Below, piece by piece: positions 24,315 through 33,167 of a stretch of 64,000 bases of DNA. Below the pieces are notes generated by a model that saw only the letters and a list, made by a program, of their open reading frames with translations, had not been told where the DNA came from and searched no databases. The position numbers were made by a program, and so were the translations under genes. How positions within the stretch are numbered: position 1 is the first letter of the stretch; the number at the start of each line of letters is the position of its first letter. This DNA is from a bacterium (GTDB taxonomy: Bacteria > Hydrothermota > Tepidihabitantia > SM23-42 > JAOAFX01): contig DASVHD010000029.1 in assembly GCA_036382775.1 (NCBI GenBank), positions 62,001 through 126,000 of the forward strand, written 5' to 3'.

Positions 24315-24743
24315 ATGGCAAGAATCAAGCTTGATCTACCCGAAATTTTCATTTTTTCCACGGTTGTCCATGTGCGCGTCTCCGATATCAACTACGGCGG
24401 GCATCTTGGCAACGACTCCATCCTTTCCCTGATCCACGAAGCGCGTGTCCGCTTCCTTAGTAAGTACGGGTTCAGCGAATTCAATGTCGAAGGCAGGGGT
24501 ATTATCATGACCGACGCGGTCATCGTGTACAAATCGCAAGGGTTTTACGGCGATGAATTGATGATCGAAGTCACGGTTAAGGACCCCACGCGTTTAGGAT
24601 GTGATTTCTATTACCGCCTGACCAACACCAAGACCGGCACGGAGGTCGCGAGGGCGAAAACCGCCGTCGTGTTCTTCGATTACCAGATCAATAAGACCGT
24701 TGAAATGCCGGTAAAATTCAAAGAGCTGTTCGCCACTGCATAA
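24315..24743 (+). CDS. Acyl-CoA thioesterase, 4HBT hotdog family
   Basis: A protein of 142 residues starting MARIKLDLPE. The hotdog signature DINYGGHLGNDSILSLIHEAR is clear, including Asp, His and Glu positions of the YbgC/4HBT active site region. It hydrolyses acyl-CoA or acyl-ACP; the chain length is unknown. A longer frame that begins within the tRNA is not real. There is no SD sequence: only 12 nt separate the tRNA 3' end from the ATG, and both must come from one transcript. Confidence 0.9.
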   Translation: MARIKLDLPEIFIFSTVVHVRVSDINYGGHLGNDSILSLIHEARVRFLSKYGFSEFNVEGRGIIMTDAVIVYKSQGFYGDELMIEVTVKDPTRLGCDFYYRLTNTKTGTEVARAKTAVVFFDYQINKTVEMPVKFKELFATA

Positions 24744-24766
24744 AAGCCCGCGCGTCAACAAAGTCC

Positions 24767-24795
24767 TTGACTTTATACCTGCGATGAAATACAAT
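24767..24795 (+). promoter_or_regulatory. Promoter of the 24804 gene
   Basis: TTGACT (24767-24772), a 17-nt spacer and TACAAT (24790-24795). The ATG is 8 nt downstream of the -10 box, so the leader is at most two or three bases. Confidence 0.75.
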
Positions 24796-24803
24796 TACCG
24801 GTT

Positions 24804-25415
24804 ATGAGCCATTTTATTGTTCTAGTCGCCCTGGTCACGATGCACACCGTCAGTTCAAACAATGGACAATTCACGGGTATTGTCGATTACACGGGCGCAC
24901 ACGAACTAAAGACGAAATCATTCACGCTTCATCACAACGGCGTGGTTCTCTACGCGCTTGAAAACCCTGCTGCCATCACCTATTTTATAAGTAATTCCGG
25001 AACCGTGTTCGCGTGCAATGAGCAGCGCCTGTATTTTTATGACCGGTCGGGCGCTTCCCGCGTGCTGGCGGAGTTGGATTATCCCAATGGTTTTGCGTTC
25101 AGCCATGACAATTCTCTGTTTTTTGCTTCGGATAAAAATAGTCTGTACGTCTTTTCAGCACGGGGAGACCAGATTGCGACCCTGCTTCCCTGCCGCCTGT
25201 TCGCCGTCAATGATCACAATTCGCTGGTCGCTTCCGTTTCCTCGGACACGCTGTATGTTCAGGACATACGCACCGGAGATCTGCTGAACCGAATGCTTCT
25301 CAAAACGCCGTTCGTACGCGCGCTCTCCTTTATCGATGACCATACTGTATCGGTTGAAGAACCTTTGATCATCGAGCGGTTCGACTGCTTAACCGGTAGC
25401 GGCGAAAAGGATTAA
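24804..25415 (+). CDS. Secreted propeller-like protein, unknown function
   Basis: A protein of 203 residues with a short hydrophobic N-terminus (FIVLVALVTMHTVSS) that may be a signal peptide. Short repeated beta-strand units are visible: RLYFYDRSGASRVLAEL, SLYVFSARGDQIATLL and TLYVQDIRTGDLLNRML, like blades of a small propeller. It is followed after 15 nt by the M23 protein, and the two are likely an operon. No enzyme motif is recognised. Confidence 0.7.
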   Translation: MSHFIVLVALVTMHTVSSNNGQFTGIVDYTGAHELKTKSFTLHHNGVVLYALENPAAITYFISNSGTVFACNEQRLYFYDRSGASRVLAELDYPNGFAFSHDNSLFFASDKNSLYVFSARGDQIATLLPCRLFAVNDHNSLVASVSSDTLYVQDIRTGDLLNRMLLKTPFVRALSFIDDHTVSVEEPLIIERFDCLTGSGEKD

Positions 25416-25430
25416 CAGGGACCTGCGGCA

Positions 25431-26675
25431 ATGAACGCCTTTTTGCTTATCCTTCCCCTGCTCAGCGTTGGCTGGCCTCTTGACCCGCAGAATACCACGC
25501 ACCCGCTCGGCAACAACTGGGGTGAATACCAGGACTACGGCGGTTTCCCTTACACCCATCCGGGTATCGATGTCATGGGCATGTCGATCGGCCGGCCGGT
25601 TTACGCGGTTCACAAGGGCACAGTCAAAGCATGGCTGACGACCCAGGCTGAATGGCACTGGCGTCTGGCCATCGCTGACACGAATATTTCAACCGATTCC
25701 GTTGAAGCCTGGTTATACGCGCATATTGATGCTAACCAATACCATAAAAATGTCGGTGATAATGTTGCTGAAGGCGAACTTATCGGATACCTTGTTGAAT
25801 GGCCGGTTCCTGGCTTTGACCACTGCCATTTCGCGCGGATCAAGGATATCGGAACGGTCTGGGACTATGCCGACTGGGCGTTCGTTCAAAATCCCCTGGT
25901 GATCATCACTCCCTATGCCGATACGGCGAAACCCGTTTTCGAAAACGCTTATGGTGCGTACAAGTTCGCGTTATGCACGAATAACACGAGCACTTACATC
26001 AGCCCGACAAATATCACGGGGAGCATTGATGTTATCGCGAGGATCCATGATAAGACCGGTCTGGCCCTGCCCCAATATCCGGTCTGGGAAAGACTGATCC
26101 CGTTCCGGATCACGTACGAGATCCACGGGCCGCAGAATGTCGCGAACCGGCTCTCGTTCGTTTTCAAGGGATATTTTAATTATGACAGTTACGTAACGAC
26201 CATATACAAAGATGATGCGACCTGCAACACCCAGGGTGATTATGAATACCGCGAATATTATTTTATCGTGACGAATACCGACGGCGACAGCCTGGTTGAA
26301 TCCGGTGACGCGAGTTATTCATGGAACACCACCGGCATTCCTGCCGGTCACTACTGGATCGTTATAACCGCTTATGACGCGGCGGGTAATTTCAAGATCG
26401 ACAGCATGGAAGTAATAAAAATGGGCCCGCACGTTGAAGAGGGCAAATGCGCGGAGAATTATTTGTCGCCAGTTCTGATCCCGAATCCGATCCGCGCCCG
26501 GGAATTGGCGCCATTATCATCGGTTTTGAAAAACAATAACGACGCAGTTTTGTATAACAATAACGGCCAGGCATTATCGATTAATACGATATCCGCACTG
26601 CCTGAGGGCGTATATTTTCTGGTCGGTAAAAAAGACAACCGGTCTTTCACCCAAAAGATCGTAATCATAGAATAA
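25431..26675 (+). CDS. Secreted M23-family peptidase with C-terminal sorting tail
   Basis: A protein of 414 residues. N-terminal signal (AFLLILPLLSVGWP). The LytM/M23 zinc ligands are present: HPGID (HxxxD) and HCHF (HxH), with LYAHID between them. A beta-rich domain of about 200 residues follows (PVFENAYGAYKFALCT to AGNFKIDSMEV). The last residues, LPEGVYFLVGKKDNRSFTQK followed by IVIIE, match the type-IX-like sorting tails seen in three other proteins here. It probably cleaves peptidoglycan cross-links or another peptide at the surface. Confidence 0.85.
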   Translation: MNAFLLILPLLSVGWPLDPQNTTHPLGNNWGEYQDYGGFPYTHPGIDVMGMSIGRPVYAVHKGTVKAWLTTQAEWHWRLAIADTNISTDSVEAWLYAHIDANQYHKNVGDNVAEGELIGYLVEWPVPGFDHCHFARIKDIGTVWDYADWAFVQNPLVIITPYADTAKPVFENAYGAYKFALCTNNTSTYISPTNITGSIDVIARIHDKTGLALPQYPVWERLIPFRITYEIHGPQNVANRLSFVFKGYFNYDSYVTTIYKDDATCNTQGDYEYREYYFIVTNTDGDSLVESGDASYSWNTTGIPAGHYWIVITAYDAAGNFKIDSMEVIKMGPHVEEGKCAENYLSPVLIPNPIRARELAPLSSVLKNNNDAVLYNNNGQALSINTISALPEGVYFLVGKKDNRSFTQKIVIIE

Positions 26676-26736
26676 ATCGGCTTCGTTCCGACTTACACAC
26701 TCATTCCATTTTCTATTTTCCATCTCCACGCACGGC

Positions 26737-26764
26737 TTGACTTGATTTCACTGCTGAATATAAT
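26737..26764 (+). promoter_or_regulatory. Promoter upstream of tRNA-Gln
   Basis: TTGACT (26737-26742), a 16-nt spacer and TATAAT (26759-26764). It is 126 nt before the tRNA; the intervening sequence is a low-complexity run rich in TTTGAATTT-like words, possibly a later insertion. Confidence 0.65.
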
Positions 26765-26890
26765 ATCATAGTTTCAGTTGCCTGCATTCAATAAAATTGA
26801 TTGTAGTTTTGAATTTGGTATTTTATAATTTGAAATTGTTTGGGATTTAGGATTTAGTATTTTGAATTTACCTTGTACAGCAAGGTCTAT

Positions 26891-26961
26891 TGGGGGATCG
26901 TCTAAGGGCAGGACGATTGGCTCTGGACCAATTGATCGGGGTTCGAATCCCTGTCCCCCAG
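26891..26961 (+). tRNA. tRNA-Gln (anticodon CTG)
   Basis: 71 nt: acceptor TGGGGGA/TCCCCCA, anticodon stem TTGG/CCAA around CTCTGGA (anticodon CTG), T-loop GGTTCGAATCC, discriminator G. CCA is not encoded. Confidence 0.93.
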
Positions 26962-26965
26962 TCCT

Positions 26966-27039
26966 GAACCAGAGAAAATCCTGCAGATTTTCACGGTTCA
27001 TGATCGTGAAGTGTGCCTCGCTTGGCGAGGCTCTACTTC
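26966..27039 (+). promoter_or_regulatory. Two hairpins between tRNA-Gln and the GIY-YIG gene
   Basis: Hairpin one (26966-26999) has an outer stem GAACC/GGTTC and an inner stem GAAAATC/GATTTTC. Hairpin two (27008-27039) has GAAGT/ACTTC and GCCTCGC/GCGAGGC. They fill the space between the tRNA and the first possible start, so they are candidates for processing or translation control. Confidence 0.6.
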
Positions 27040-27047
27040 ATGGATAA

Positions 27048-27392
27048 ATGAATGTGGCTTATAACAACTTTATGGGCACTCACGAATTGACAATTTCTAT
27101 GCTCAAGCACTGTGTTTACGTACTTTACAGTTTAATTGACAGCCATTTTTACATTGGCTTTTCCTCCAACCTCGAGCAGCGCCTTGCTGAGCACGCAAGC
27201 GGAAAATCTGCCAGCACCGCCTCCCGTCGTCCTTTCCGTTTGATCTTTTGCGAATATTACTTTTCCAAGAGTGATGCCTTAAGACGGGAGAGGTATTTTA
27301 AAACTACTGCCGGGAAGAGGACACTTAAATTGATGCTTCAAAGAAGTATAAAAGAAATTTCGAACAACAGCAAAGAGGTTTTGAGAGATTAA
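27048..27392 (+). CDS. GIY-YIG nuclease-family protein
   Basis: Up to 114 residues; the conserved domain begins MLKHCVYVLYS (ATG 27099), so the true protein may be 97 residues; ATGs at 27048 and 27072 are also in frame. Motifs are CVYVLYS (VYV element), HFYIGFSSNLEQRLAEH (YIG plus the catalytic Arg helix) and DALRRERYFKT (with the metal-binding Glu). The small stand-alone forms act on DNA; their biological role is poorly known. It lies in a low-GC patch right behind tRNA-Gln, a common site for mobile genes. Confidence 0.85.
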   Translation: MNVAYNNFMGTHELTISMLKHCVYVLYSLIDSHFYIGFSSNLEQRLAEHASGKSASTASRRPFRLIFCEYYFSKSDALRRERYFKTTAGKRTLKLMLQRSIKEISNNSKEVLRD

Positions 27393-27432
27393 TCAGAGAA
27401 AGGTAAAAATGAAATATTTTTGTACTTAAATC

Positions 27433-27460
27433 TTGACAATCCGCATCCATTGCTTACAAT
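27433..27460 (+). promoter_or_regulatory. Promoter of the beta-helix protein gene
   Basis: TTGACA (27433-27438), a 16-nt spacer and TACAAT (27455-27460); SD sequence GAGGGGGTGG and the ATG at 27483 follow. Confidence 0.8.
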
Positions 27461-27482
27461 ACAATTAAAAGAGGGGGTGGAA

Positions 27483-29258
27483 ATGAAATCTAGGATCTCA
27501 ATAGTTTTTTTCTTTGTATTCCAAATATTGTTCATCAGTCTGATCAGCGCCAACACGTACTACGTCGCCACCTGGGGCAGCGACGATTCCTCGGGCACTC
27601 TTACCAAACCCTGGAAAACCATCAATAAAGCCGCCGCGACCATGATCGCCGGTGATTCGGTCTTTATCCGGAGCGGAATATACAAGGAAAATATCTATGC
27701 CGGTGTTTCCGGCACAGCTTCTGATCCCATCACCTACGCGAATTACGACAACGAGGAAGTTATTGTCGAAGGCGGCGAAGCGGTGACCGGCTGGATCCAG
27801 GATGCCGGCAACCGCTACCGCGCGAGCGTCAGTTTCACTCCTTCACCCCGGTTCAGTTCGTCGCGTGACCCGTCGGGCAATCTCGGCGGGCTTGTTCTGC
27901 AGGACGGCGCAAAGATGGATTACGCGATGTCCACGAGCCCCGCCGCGGTTGATTCGCCCGGCGATTACTACATGAACGATTCGTCTAGCATGGGACCTCC
28001 GTACACAATGTACGTATACATCCGCGACCTGGGCCAGGGTTATGACCCGAACAATTACGAAATGTTGCTCGGCCGGTTCCGCAAGGGATTTGATCTGGAC
28101 GGAGGCGAGGATTACCAGGTCGTTGATGGTCTGACCTTTCGCGATTACAACGACAACGCGATCCATTCGATCGGCTCGAACTACTGCCAGTTCAAGAATC
28201 TGATACTTTACAGTAATTTCATCACTGGCGTTTATCTGACCGACTACTCGCGTTATTGCACGATCGAACGCTGCTTATTCTGGGATAACGGCCACGGCGG
28301 GATCGAACTTGCCCGCTCCAACGGCGTTACCGTGAAAAGAAATAAATTCACCGCCATCGACCTCGGTGACGGCCGGGGCGGGAACGGCGCGCACATGTGG
28401 CTTGGCCCGATCGGCCTGTTCTGCGATTCCTGCCTGGTCGAGAACAATATCGGGTTCAGGACCGGCTCGGGTTACACCAACAACGCTTTTATTTACGTGA
28501 ACGGCAGCTACAACACGGTGCGGCACAACAGCGGGATCCGTTTTGGCACGGGCGGCATCGCGCTGTACGACGGCGGCGATAACATTGTGATCAATAACGC
28601 CATTGACTGCGATATCGGAGTCGCCTGCATAAATGTATTTCCAAACGCGGTCACGGACAGCGGTCAGTTTATCCAGTTCAATGATCTTTACGCCCAAAAT
28701 CCGGTCGGCAGGTATCGCTGGAACGGGATCGCGTATAACAGCCTGGCTGAATGGCAGGTCGCGTCGGGTCAGTCCAACAACATCGACAGCATCCCCGGTT
28801 TTGCCGATCCTGATAGCGAAGACCTGAGCCTGGTGTCAGGCAGCGACTGCATAGACGCGGGTACGGCCGTCAATGCTTCAGCGGAAGATTACGACGGCAG
28901 ACCACGGCCGCTTGGCCCCGGTTATGATATCGGCGCTTATGAATACCCCATTTTTGGCGCTTCTGAGCTATATCATCCTGGATTAGCGAACTTTGCGGCT
29001 CAAATATTCACAGAGCCAAACCCATCGTCAAAGGGTATAAAAATAAAACGTTCGTACCCGAACTCAGCCGGCCGTTTGCGCGTTTTTGATATCAGCGGAC
29101 GGCAGGTGCGTGAATTTACGTTCTGCGAACATCAGCAGGAAATATACTGGGATGGCAAAGATAAGACCGGATCAAATGTCCCGGCGGGCAGTTATTTTGT
29201 TGTTTATACGGACGACGAGCATCTCGTTTCCGGACGAAGCATGATCCTGGTAAAATAA
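27483..29258 (+). CDS. Secreted right-handed beta-helix protein with sorting tail
   Basis: A protein of 591 residues starting MKSRISIVFFF, with a signal peptide ending near SANTYYVATWGSDD. The start of the mature part (GTLTKPWKTINKAAATMIAGD) is the DUF1565/parallel beta-helix entry. Repeats such as NGVTVKRNKFTAI and NTVRHNSGIRFGTGGIALYD continue the pectate-lyase-like helix. The C-terminus is FlgD-like (RLRVFDISGRQVREF and VPAGSYFVVY) and ends in a type-IX-like tail (SMILVK). It probably binds or cleaves polysaccharide outside the cell; no catalytic site is assigned. Confidence 0.85.
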   Translation: MKSRISIVFFFVFQILFISLISANTYYVATWGSDDSSGTLTKPWKTINKAAATMIAGDSVFIRSGIYKENIYAGVSGTASDPITYANYDNEEVIVEGGEAVTGWIQDAGNRYRASVSFTPSPRFSSSRDPSGNLGGLVLQDGAKMDYAMSTSPAAVDSPGDYYMNDSSSMGPPYTMYVYIRDLGQGYDPNNYEMLLGRFRKGFDLDGGEDYQVVDGLTFRDYNDNAIHSIGSNYCQFKNLILYSNFITGVYLTDYSRYCTIERCLFWDNGHGGIELARSNGVTVKRNKFTAIDLGDGRGGNGAHMWLGPIGLFCDSCLVENNIGFRTGSGYTNNAFIYVNGSYNTVRHNSGIRFGTGGIALYDGGDNIVINNAIDCDIGVACINVFPNAVTDSGQFIQFNDLYAQNPVGRYRWNGIAYNSLAEWQVASGQSNNIDSIPGFADPDSEDLSLVSGSDCIDAGTAVNASAEDYDGRPRPLGPGYDIGAYEYPIFGASELYHPGLANFAAQIFTEPNPSSKGIKIKRSYPNSAGRLRVFDISGRQVREFTFCEHQQEIYWDGKDKTGSNVPAGSYFVVYTDDEHLVSGRSMILVK

Positions 29259-29275
29259 CAACCATAGGAGGAAAA

Positions 29276-29740
29276 ATGATGACGACAAAAAATTTTGCAA
29301 AAATACTGATCGCAGTGCTGTCGATGGCCGCGTTGCTGCCGGCCCAAACTCAGACCGCACCGGTCAGCACGCTCACCGAGCTGACCGCCGTTTCCAAGGG
29401 TGACATGGCGGCGATCCAGCTAAATCTATACGCGCCGGTCTGCTGGCGTGTCAACTGCGAGCAGTACGATGTGCAGATCTTCGCGATGTTCGACCGCAAC
29501 AAGGCAAAATTAGTAATAGATATCTACGGACTGAAAGACAAGGTCGAGGATGCTCAGGTCGCAATCAGCTATTTCCTGAGCCTGCTGATAACAGATTATT
29601 TCCCGTTCTTCAAAAGCGCGACCGGGATCGAGATCCAAAAACTCACGGACCTGCGCATCCAGTACCGGAACCGCGCTGAAGAGGGCCGCAAGGTCATTAT
29701 TATCTGGGAAGAGGGCAAGTTCAAATATCCGTTGAACTAG
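29276..29740 (+). CDS. Small secreted protein, unknown function
   Basis: A protein of 154 residues with a signal peptide (KILIAVLSMAALLPAQTQ). It contains two cysteines close together (PVCWRVNCEQYD) that could form a disulphide, and an amphipathic C-terminal half. I do not recognise the family. An SD sequence AGGAGG precedes the start. It follows the beta-helix gene after 17 nt and is probably co-transcribed. Confidence 0.7.
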   Translation: MMTTKNFAKILIAVLSMAALLPAQTQTAPVSTLTELTAVSKGDMAAIQLNLYAPVCWRVNCEQYDVQIFAMFDRNKAKLVIDIYGLKDKVEDAQVAISYFLSLLITDYFPFFKSATGIEIQKLTDLRIQYRNRAEEGRKVIIIWEEGKFKYPLN

Positions 29741-29746
29741 TGATTC

Positions 29747-29831
29747 CCGTTAGAGAACTGCGTCCTCTAACGGAGATTTCTCTGATTTCTAAAATTTACC
29801 GCCGATTTATATTGGCGGTTTTCTCTAACGG
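29747..29831. terminator. Nested hairpins between convergent genes
   Basis: ACCGCC/GGCGGT stem (29798-29819) followed by TTTT serves as a terminator for the plus-strand unit. The arm CCGTTAGAG (29747-29755) can pair with CTCTAACGG at 29765-29773, or, one base longer, with 29822-29831, so two alternative folds are possible. Confidence 0.7.
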
Positions 29832-29865
29832 GACGAACGCCGTTGTCCGACAGGACGGTTGATCT

Positions 29866-31140
29866 TTATTTTATCTTTACAGCTTTTAAGATCGTTCCTT
29901 CATCGATAGTCATGAAATAGACGCCGGGTCCGGCCTGTCCCGGCTTCACGCGCCGCCCGCAGGCGTCGTAGAAAGTACTTTTTTCATACCGCTTGAGCAT
30001 TTCAGCTGAAAACAATACCGTCGGCAGCCGCGTGACCGCCGGTTTCGTCATGGCCGGTCTCTCCGCGACCGTGATCGGGTCATCGACCGAGCCGTACAGG
30101 TCAAAACCATCGTGGTATTCTGCCCAGACCGCAAGAAATCTTGAAGCAGAAGCCGCGATCGCGGGATTCTGCCGTTCGCAGGACAGGGCCGTATCCGAAA
30201 CCAGACAAGGATCGCCGATCGGTTTACCGTCGATACCGACATAACGACAATAGACCTGGTCAAAATCATCCTGCCAGGCGACAAGAAAATTACTGCCATT
30301 GAAAGTAACCGCGGGATTTTTTTGCGTGTCATCTTTGCGCACGATACTCGTTTTATCACCGATCAGCTGGCCCGATAAAGACACGGTCTGGCTGAAAACA
30401 TCGAGATCACCGCCCGGCAGATTGAAATCCGACCATGCGACAAGGTAAACGCCACCCCCGCAGCCGACCGCAGGGTCAGCGGATGATGCCAGGATCGCGC
30501 CGACGCAGAATGCAGTATCCATGGGAATTGCCTGGGCGTCAACGAACCGCGCCCACACCCCGGAATATTCCCTGGACCAGACGGCCATTGAATTAATCCC
30601 GTCCGATGCTACGTCCGGATAATTGTTGCCGTCATTGACGGTGTAACCGGTATCCATGACTACACCCTGGGGCGACACGCGCGAAGCGACAATGCCCTTG
30701 GTCAGGCGCGTATCTACAAAAACGATGATATGATCAGAACCGTTGAAGACCACGGACGGGATATTCTGGCCGCCGTCGACATTGCTGATAAATACGGTAT
30801 CGAGGATCTCAAGTTGGGGGTTGACCCGCAGTCCCCAGACGTCGGCATTGCTTCAGCAGCTGTCCTGCAGCACGACCAGAAAATTGATGCCGTCGAACGC
30901 GGCATCGACAAACTCGGTTCGGTCGCGCAAGATCTCGATCCCCTGCGGGTCAAGGACCTGGCCGTCTGTGGTCACACGCGCGGCAAAGACCGAGCGGTCG
31001 GGCGAGTAATATCTGAGATCGTTCCAAAAAATGTAATACTGACCACACGCATAGACGACCGCAGGGAGATTTTGGTCATTGGTGTCGACCGCGACCGGGA
31101 AATCAAGCCCCGATACAAAAAGCAGCAAAAATAAATGCAT
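29866..31140 (-). pseudogene. Secreted repeat protein with sorting tail, interrupted by an in-frame TGA
   Basis: One reading frame of 425 codons is broken only by a TGA at codon 96 (30855-30853). The first part has a signal peptide (MHLFLLLFVSGLDF) and ends FLVVLQDSC; the same frame continues SNADVWGLRVNPQLEILDTV without a shift. The protein is a chain of repeats such as DGINFLVVLQD and NGSNFLVAWQDD, and ends in a type-IX-like tail (GPGVYFMTIDEG ... KAVKIK). Aligning the repeats suggests that the TGA replaces an ordinary residue, for example Arg CGA. Either a nonsense mutation or a sequence error is likely; Sec insertion is less likely. Confidence 0.75.
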
Positions 31141-31155
31141 GGATATTGCGATATC

Positions 31156-33084
31156 CTACCGGGTTTTAACGATCTTTTTTATTTCTTTCCCGTACGAAGT
31201 TTCTATTTCAGCAAAATAAACACCGGCTGGCATCAATCTATCGGGTATCCATTGAGGGTCATCAGTAACCGCAACCACCTCGCCGCTCACATTGAGGATC
31301 CTGACCGAAATGATCTCCCCGGTCTTGCTGACGAACCTGATGGATGCGGAAAATGGATTGGGCGCGGCTGTGCTGGTTGGCGCCAGCACGCTAACGCCAT
31401 CGGCTTCTTCGATCCCGATCATAGCTGAGGTTTCATTGCTCAGTCTTGATTCGGTGAACGCTTTGATGTTAGCGGTGGCGCAGTAATAATAGAGGATCCC
31501 CGGTCCCGCGGAATAGTCCGCATAGAACGTATCAGCGACCAGCAGCGCATTGATCTTTGTATAGGGACCACCCGTTATCAGACCGCGGTAAATGTTGTAT
31601 CCGGAAATATCCGGTTCATCGTTCTTAGCCCACACGAGATCGATATGATCGGAAGCGCCAACCGCGGAGAGATTGACCGGCGCTTTGGGATGGAACCAGC
31701 CGGTATTCCAGGAATCGTGAAAGAAAGTCCCCCAGTCGTTCATGTATCCTTTATATGGCACGCTGTCCAGGGTCCAGAGGTTGACCGCACCGTCATTGGT
31801 GACCAGCGCGATCTCGATGTCGCCGTCATTGTCCACATCAGCCACGGCCGGGCTGTTGACCGTAGCCGAACCCGTCAAAGTTACCGGCCAATCGGTCGCG
31901 ACCGACCCGCTGCCTTCATACGCCCACAAGTTGCCCGCGGTCAGGTTATCACCGATGATCACTTCGCGCACTCCGTCATCGTCCACGTCAAAGACGATCG
32001 GTGAGCACTCCATCATCTCGCAGTCGACCGGCCAGCCTGGAACCTGGCCGCCAGTGTGATGGCGCGCCAGCAGGTTGGGACCGCCCCAAACGTGCCCGCC
32101 GCCGAAAATTTCCAGATCTCCATCCGCGTCGATATCACCGGTCACCGGCGTGGTATATGTCTGGGGGCCGGGAAAGGTCTGGGGCCAGCCCGAGTAATTA
32201 CCCGCGTCATGGTGGTAGATACCGATATAATCGACGTTGCTGAGATAATAAGAATGAAGGATCTCCAGGTCGCCGTCGTTATCCAGGTCTGCCAGCACCG
32301 GTTGAGCGTAGCTCATCCCGCCTGCGACATTGAGCTTGGGCCATCCGGGCTCGGTATTGCCGTTCTGGTCCCATACGTAAACTGACCGGTATGCCAGAGC
32401 CACGATCTCAAACAACGCATCATTATCAATGTCTGCTACGCTCGCGGTCGCGACGCCGAGATAATCAAGATCCTTGGGCCAACCGGTATAAACGGTACCG
32501 TTGTGATGCCAGATATACACGTGCCCGGGCTGTCCCGACTGCATCTGGACCATGATGATCTCCAGGTCGCCGTCGCGGTCAAGGTCAAAAAGCGCGGGTG
32601 AAACAAAACCGATCACGCCGTTCGCGTTCTGGGGCCAGCCGGAAAAAACAGTACCGTCGTGGTTATATACATAAACGTAACCGTTGCGGCAAGCAATGAC
32701 GATCTCCAGGTCTCCGTTATTGTCAAGATCGCCAACCGCCACCTTTGCCTGCACCATCGCCGGCAGGGTTATGGGCCATCCCGTCAGCGCGCTGCCATGA
32801 TAATCCCAGGCATACACCATATTGCTTGTGGAACCAACGATGATATCGAGCGCACCGTTATTATCGATATCGACCAGGGCGACGCCGCTCGGCGCGTAAC
32901 TCGGGTTGACGCCTATGGCCTTGGGCCAGCCTGGCATCTGCTGGGGCGGCGCGTTGATGATAATTTCCGGTTGGATGCGGTTCCCATTGCGGTCAACGTA
33001 TGTGGCGCCATTGAGGTCGGCTGTTATATTTTCAGCCGCGTTCTGTGCAGTCAGTAAAATTGCGAACAATATTGTTGCTGTCAT
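31156..33084 (-). CDS. Secreted FG-GAP/VCBS-repeat protein with Fn3-like domain and sorting tail
   Basis: A protein of 642 residues. A signal peptide (TATILFAILLTAQNA) is followed by about eight FG-GAP-like repeats, each with a calcium loop such as DIDNNGALDIIVG, DLDNNGDLEIVIA or DVDNDGDIEIALV, giving an integrin-like propeller. An Fn3-like domain (PVNLSAVGASDHIDLVWAKN) comes next, then a tail with MPAGVYFAEIETSYGKEIK and IVKTR at the end. Such proteins are surface adhesins or binding proteins. It ends 15 bp from the broken gene; both are on the minus strand and may share a transcript. Confidence 0.88.
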   Translation of the reverse strand: MTATILFAILLTAQNAAENITADLNGATYVDRNGNRIQPEIIINAPPQQMPGWPKAIGVNPSYAPSGVALVDIDNNGALDIIVGSTSNMVYAWDYHGSALTGWPITLPAMVQAKVAVGDLDNNGDLEIVIACRNGYVYVYNHDGTVFSGWPQNANGVIGFVSPALFDLDRDGDLEIIMVQMQSGQPGHVYIWHHNGTVYTGWPKDLDYLGVATASVADIDNDALFEIVALAYRSVYVWDQNGNTEPGWPKLNVAGGMSYAQPVLADLDNDGDLEILHSYYLSNVDYIGIYHHDAGNYSGWPQTFPGPQTYTTPVTGDIDADGDLEIFGGGHVWGGPNLLARHHTGGQVPGWPVDCEMMECSPIVFDVDDDGVREVIIGDNLTAGNLWAYEGSGSVATDWPVTLTGSATVNSPAVADVDNDGDIEIALVTNDGAVNLWTLDSVPYKGYMNDWGTFFHDSWNTGWFHPKAPVNLSAVGASDHIDLVWAKNDEPDISGYNIYRGLITGGPYTKINALLVADTFYADYSAGPGILYYYCATANIKAFTESRLSNETSAMIGIEEADGVSVLAPTSTAAPNPFSASIRFVSKTGEIISVRILNVSGEVVAVTDDPQWIPDRLMPAGVYFAEIETSYGKEIKKIVKTR

Positions 33085-33167
33085 AACACCCCCCTTTTTT
33101 ATGTGCAGCCATTCCGTGTCATCACTTCATCTCTTCTTCTTGTCATTTTAATCATATGATGAAGTTA

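Noticed and set aside
30853-30855. Selenocysteine at the TGA
   Set aside because: A secreted repeat protein with no redox motif; no clear SECIS hairpin seen by eye; repeat alignment suggests Arg. Left as a check in the findings.
30730-31134. Plus-strand frame opposite the broken repeat gene
   Set aside because: Composition is antisense-like; the minus strand carries a signal peptide and repeats.
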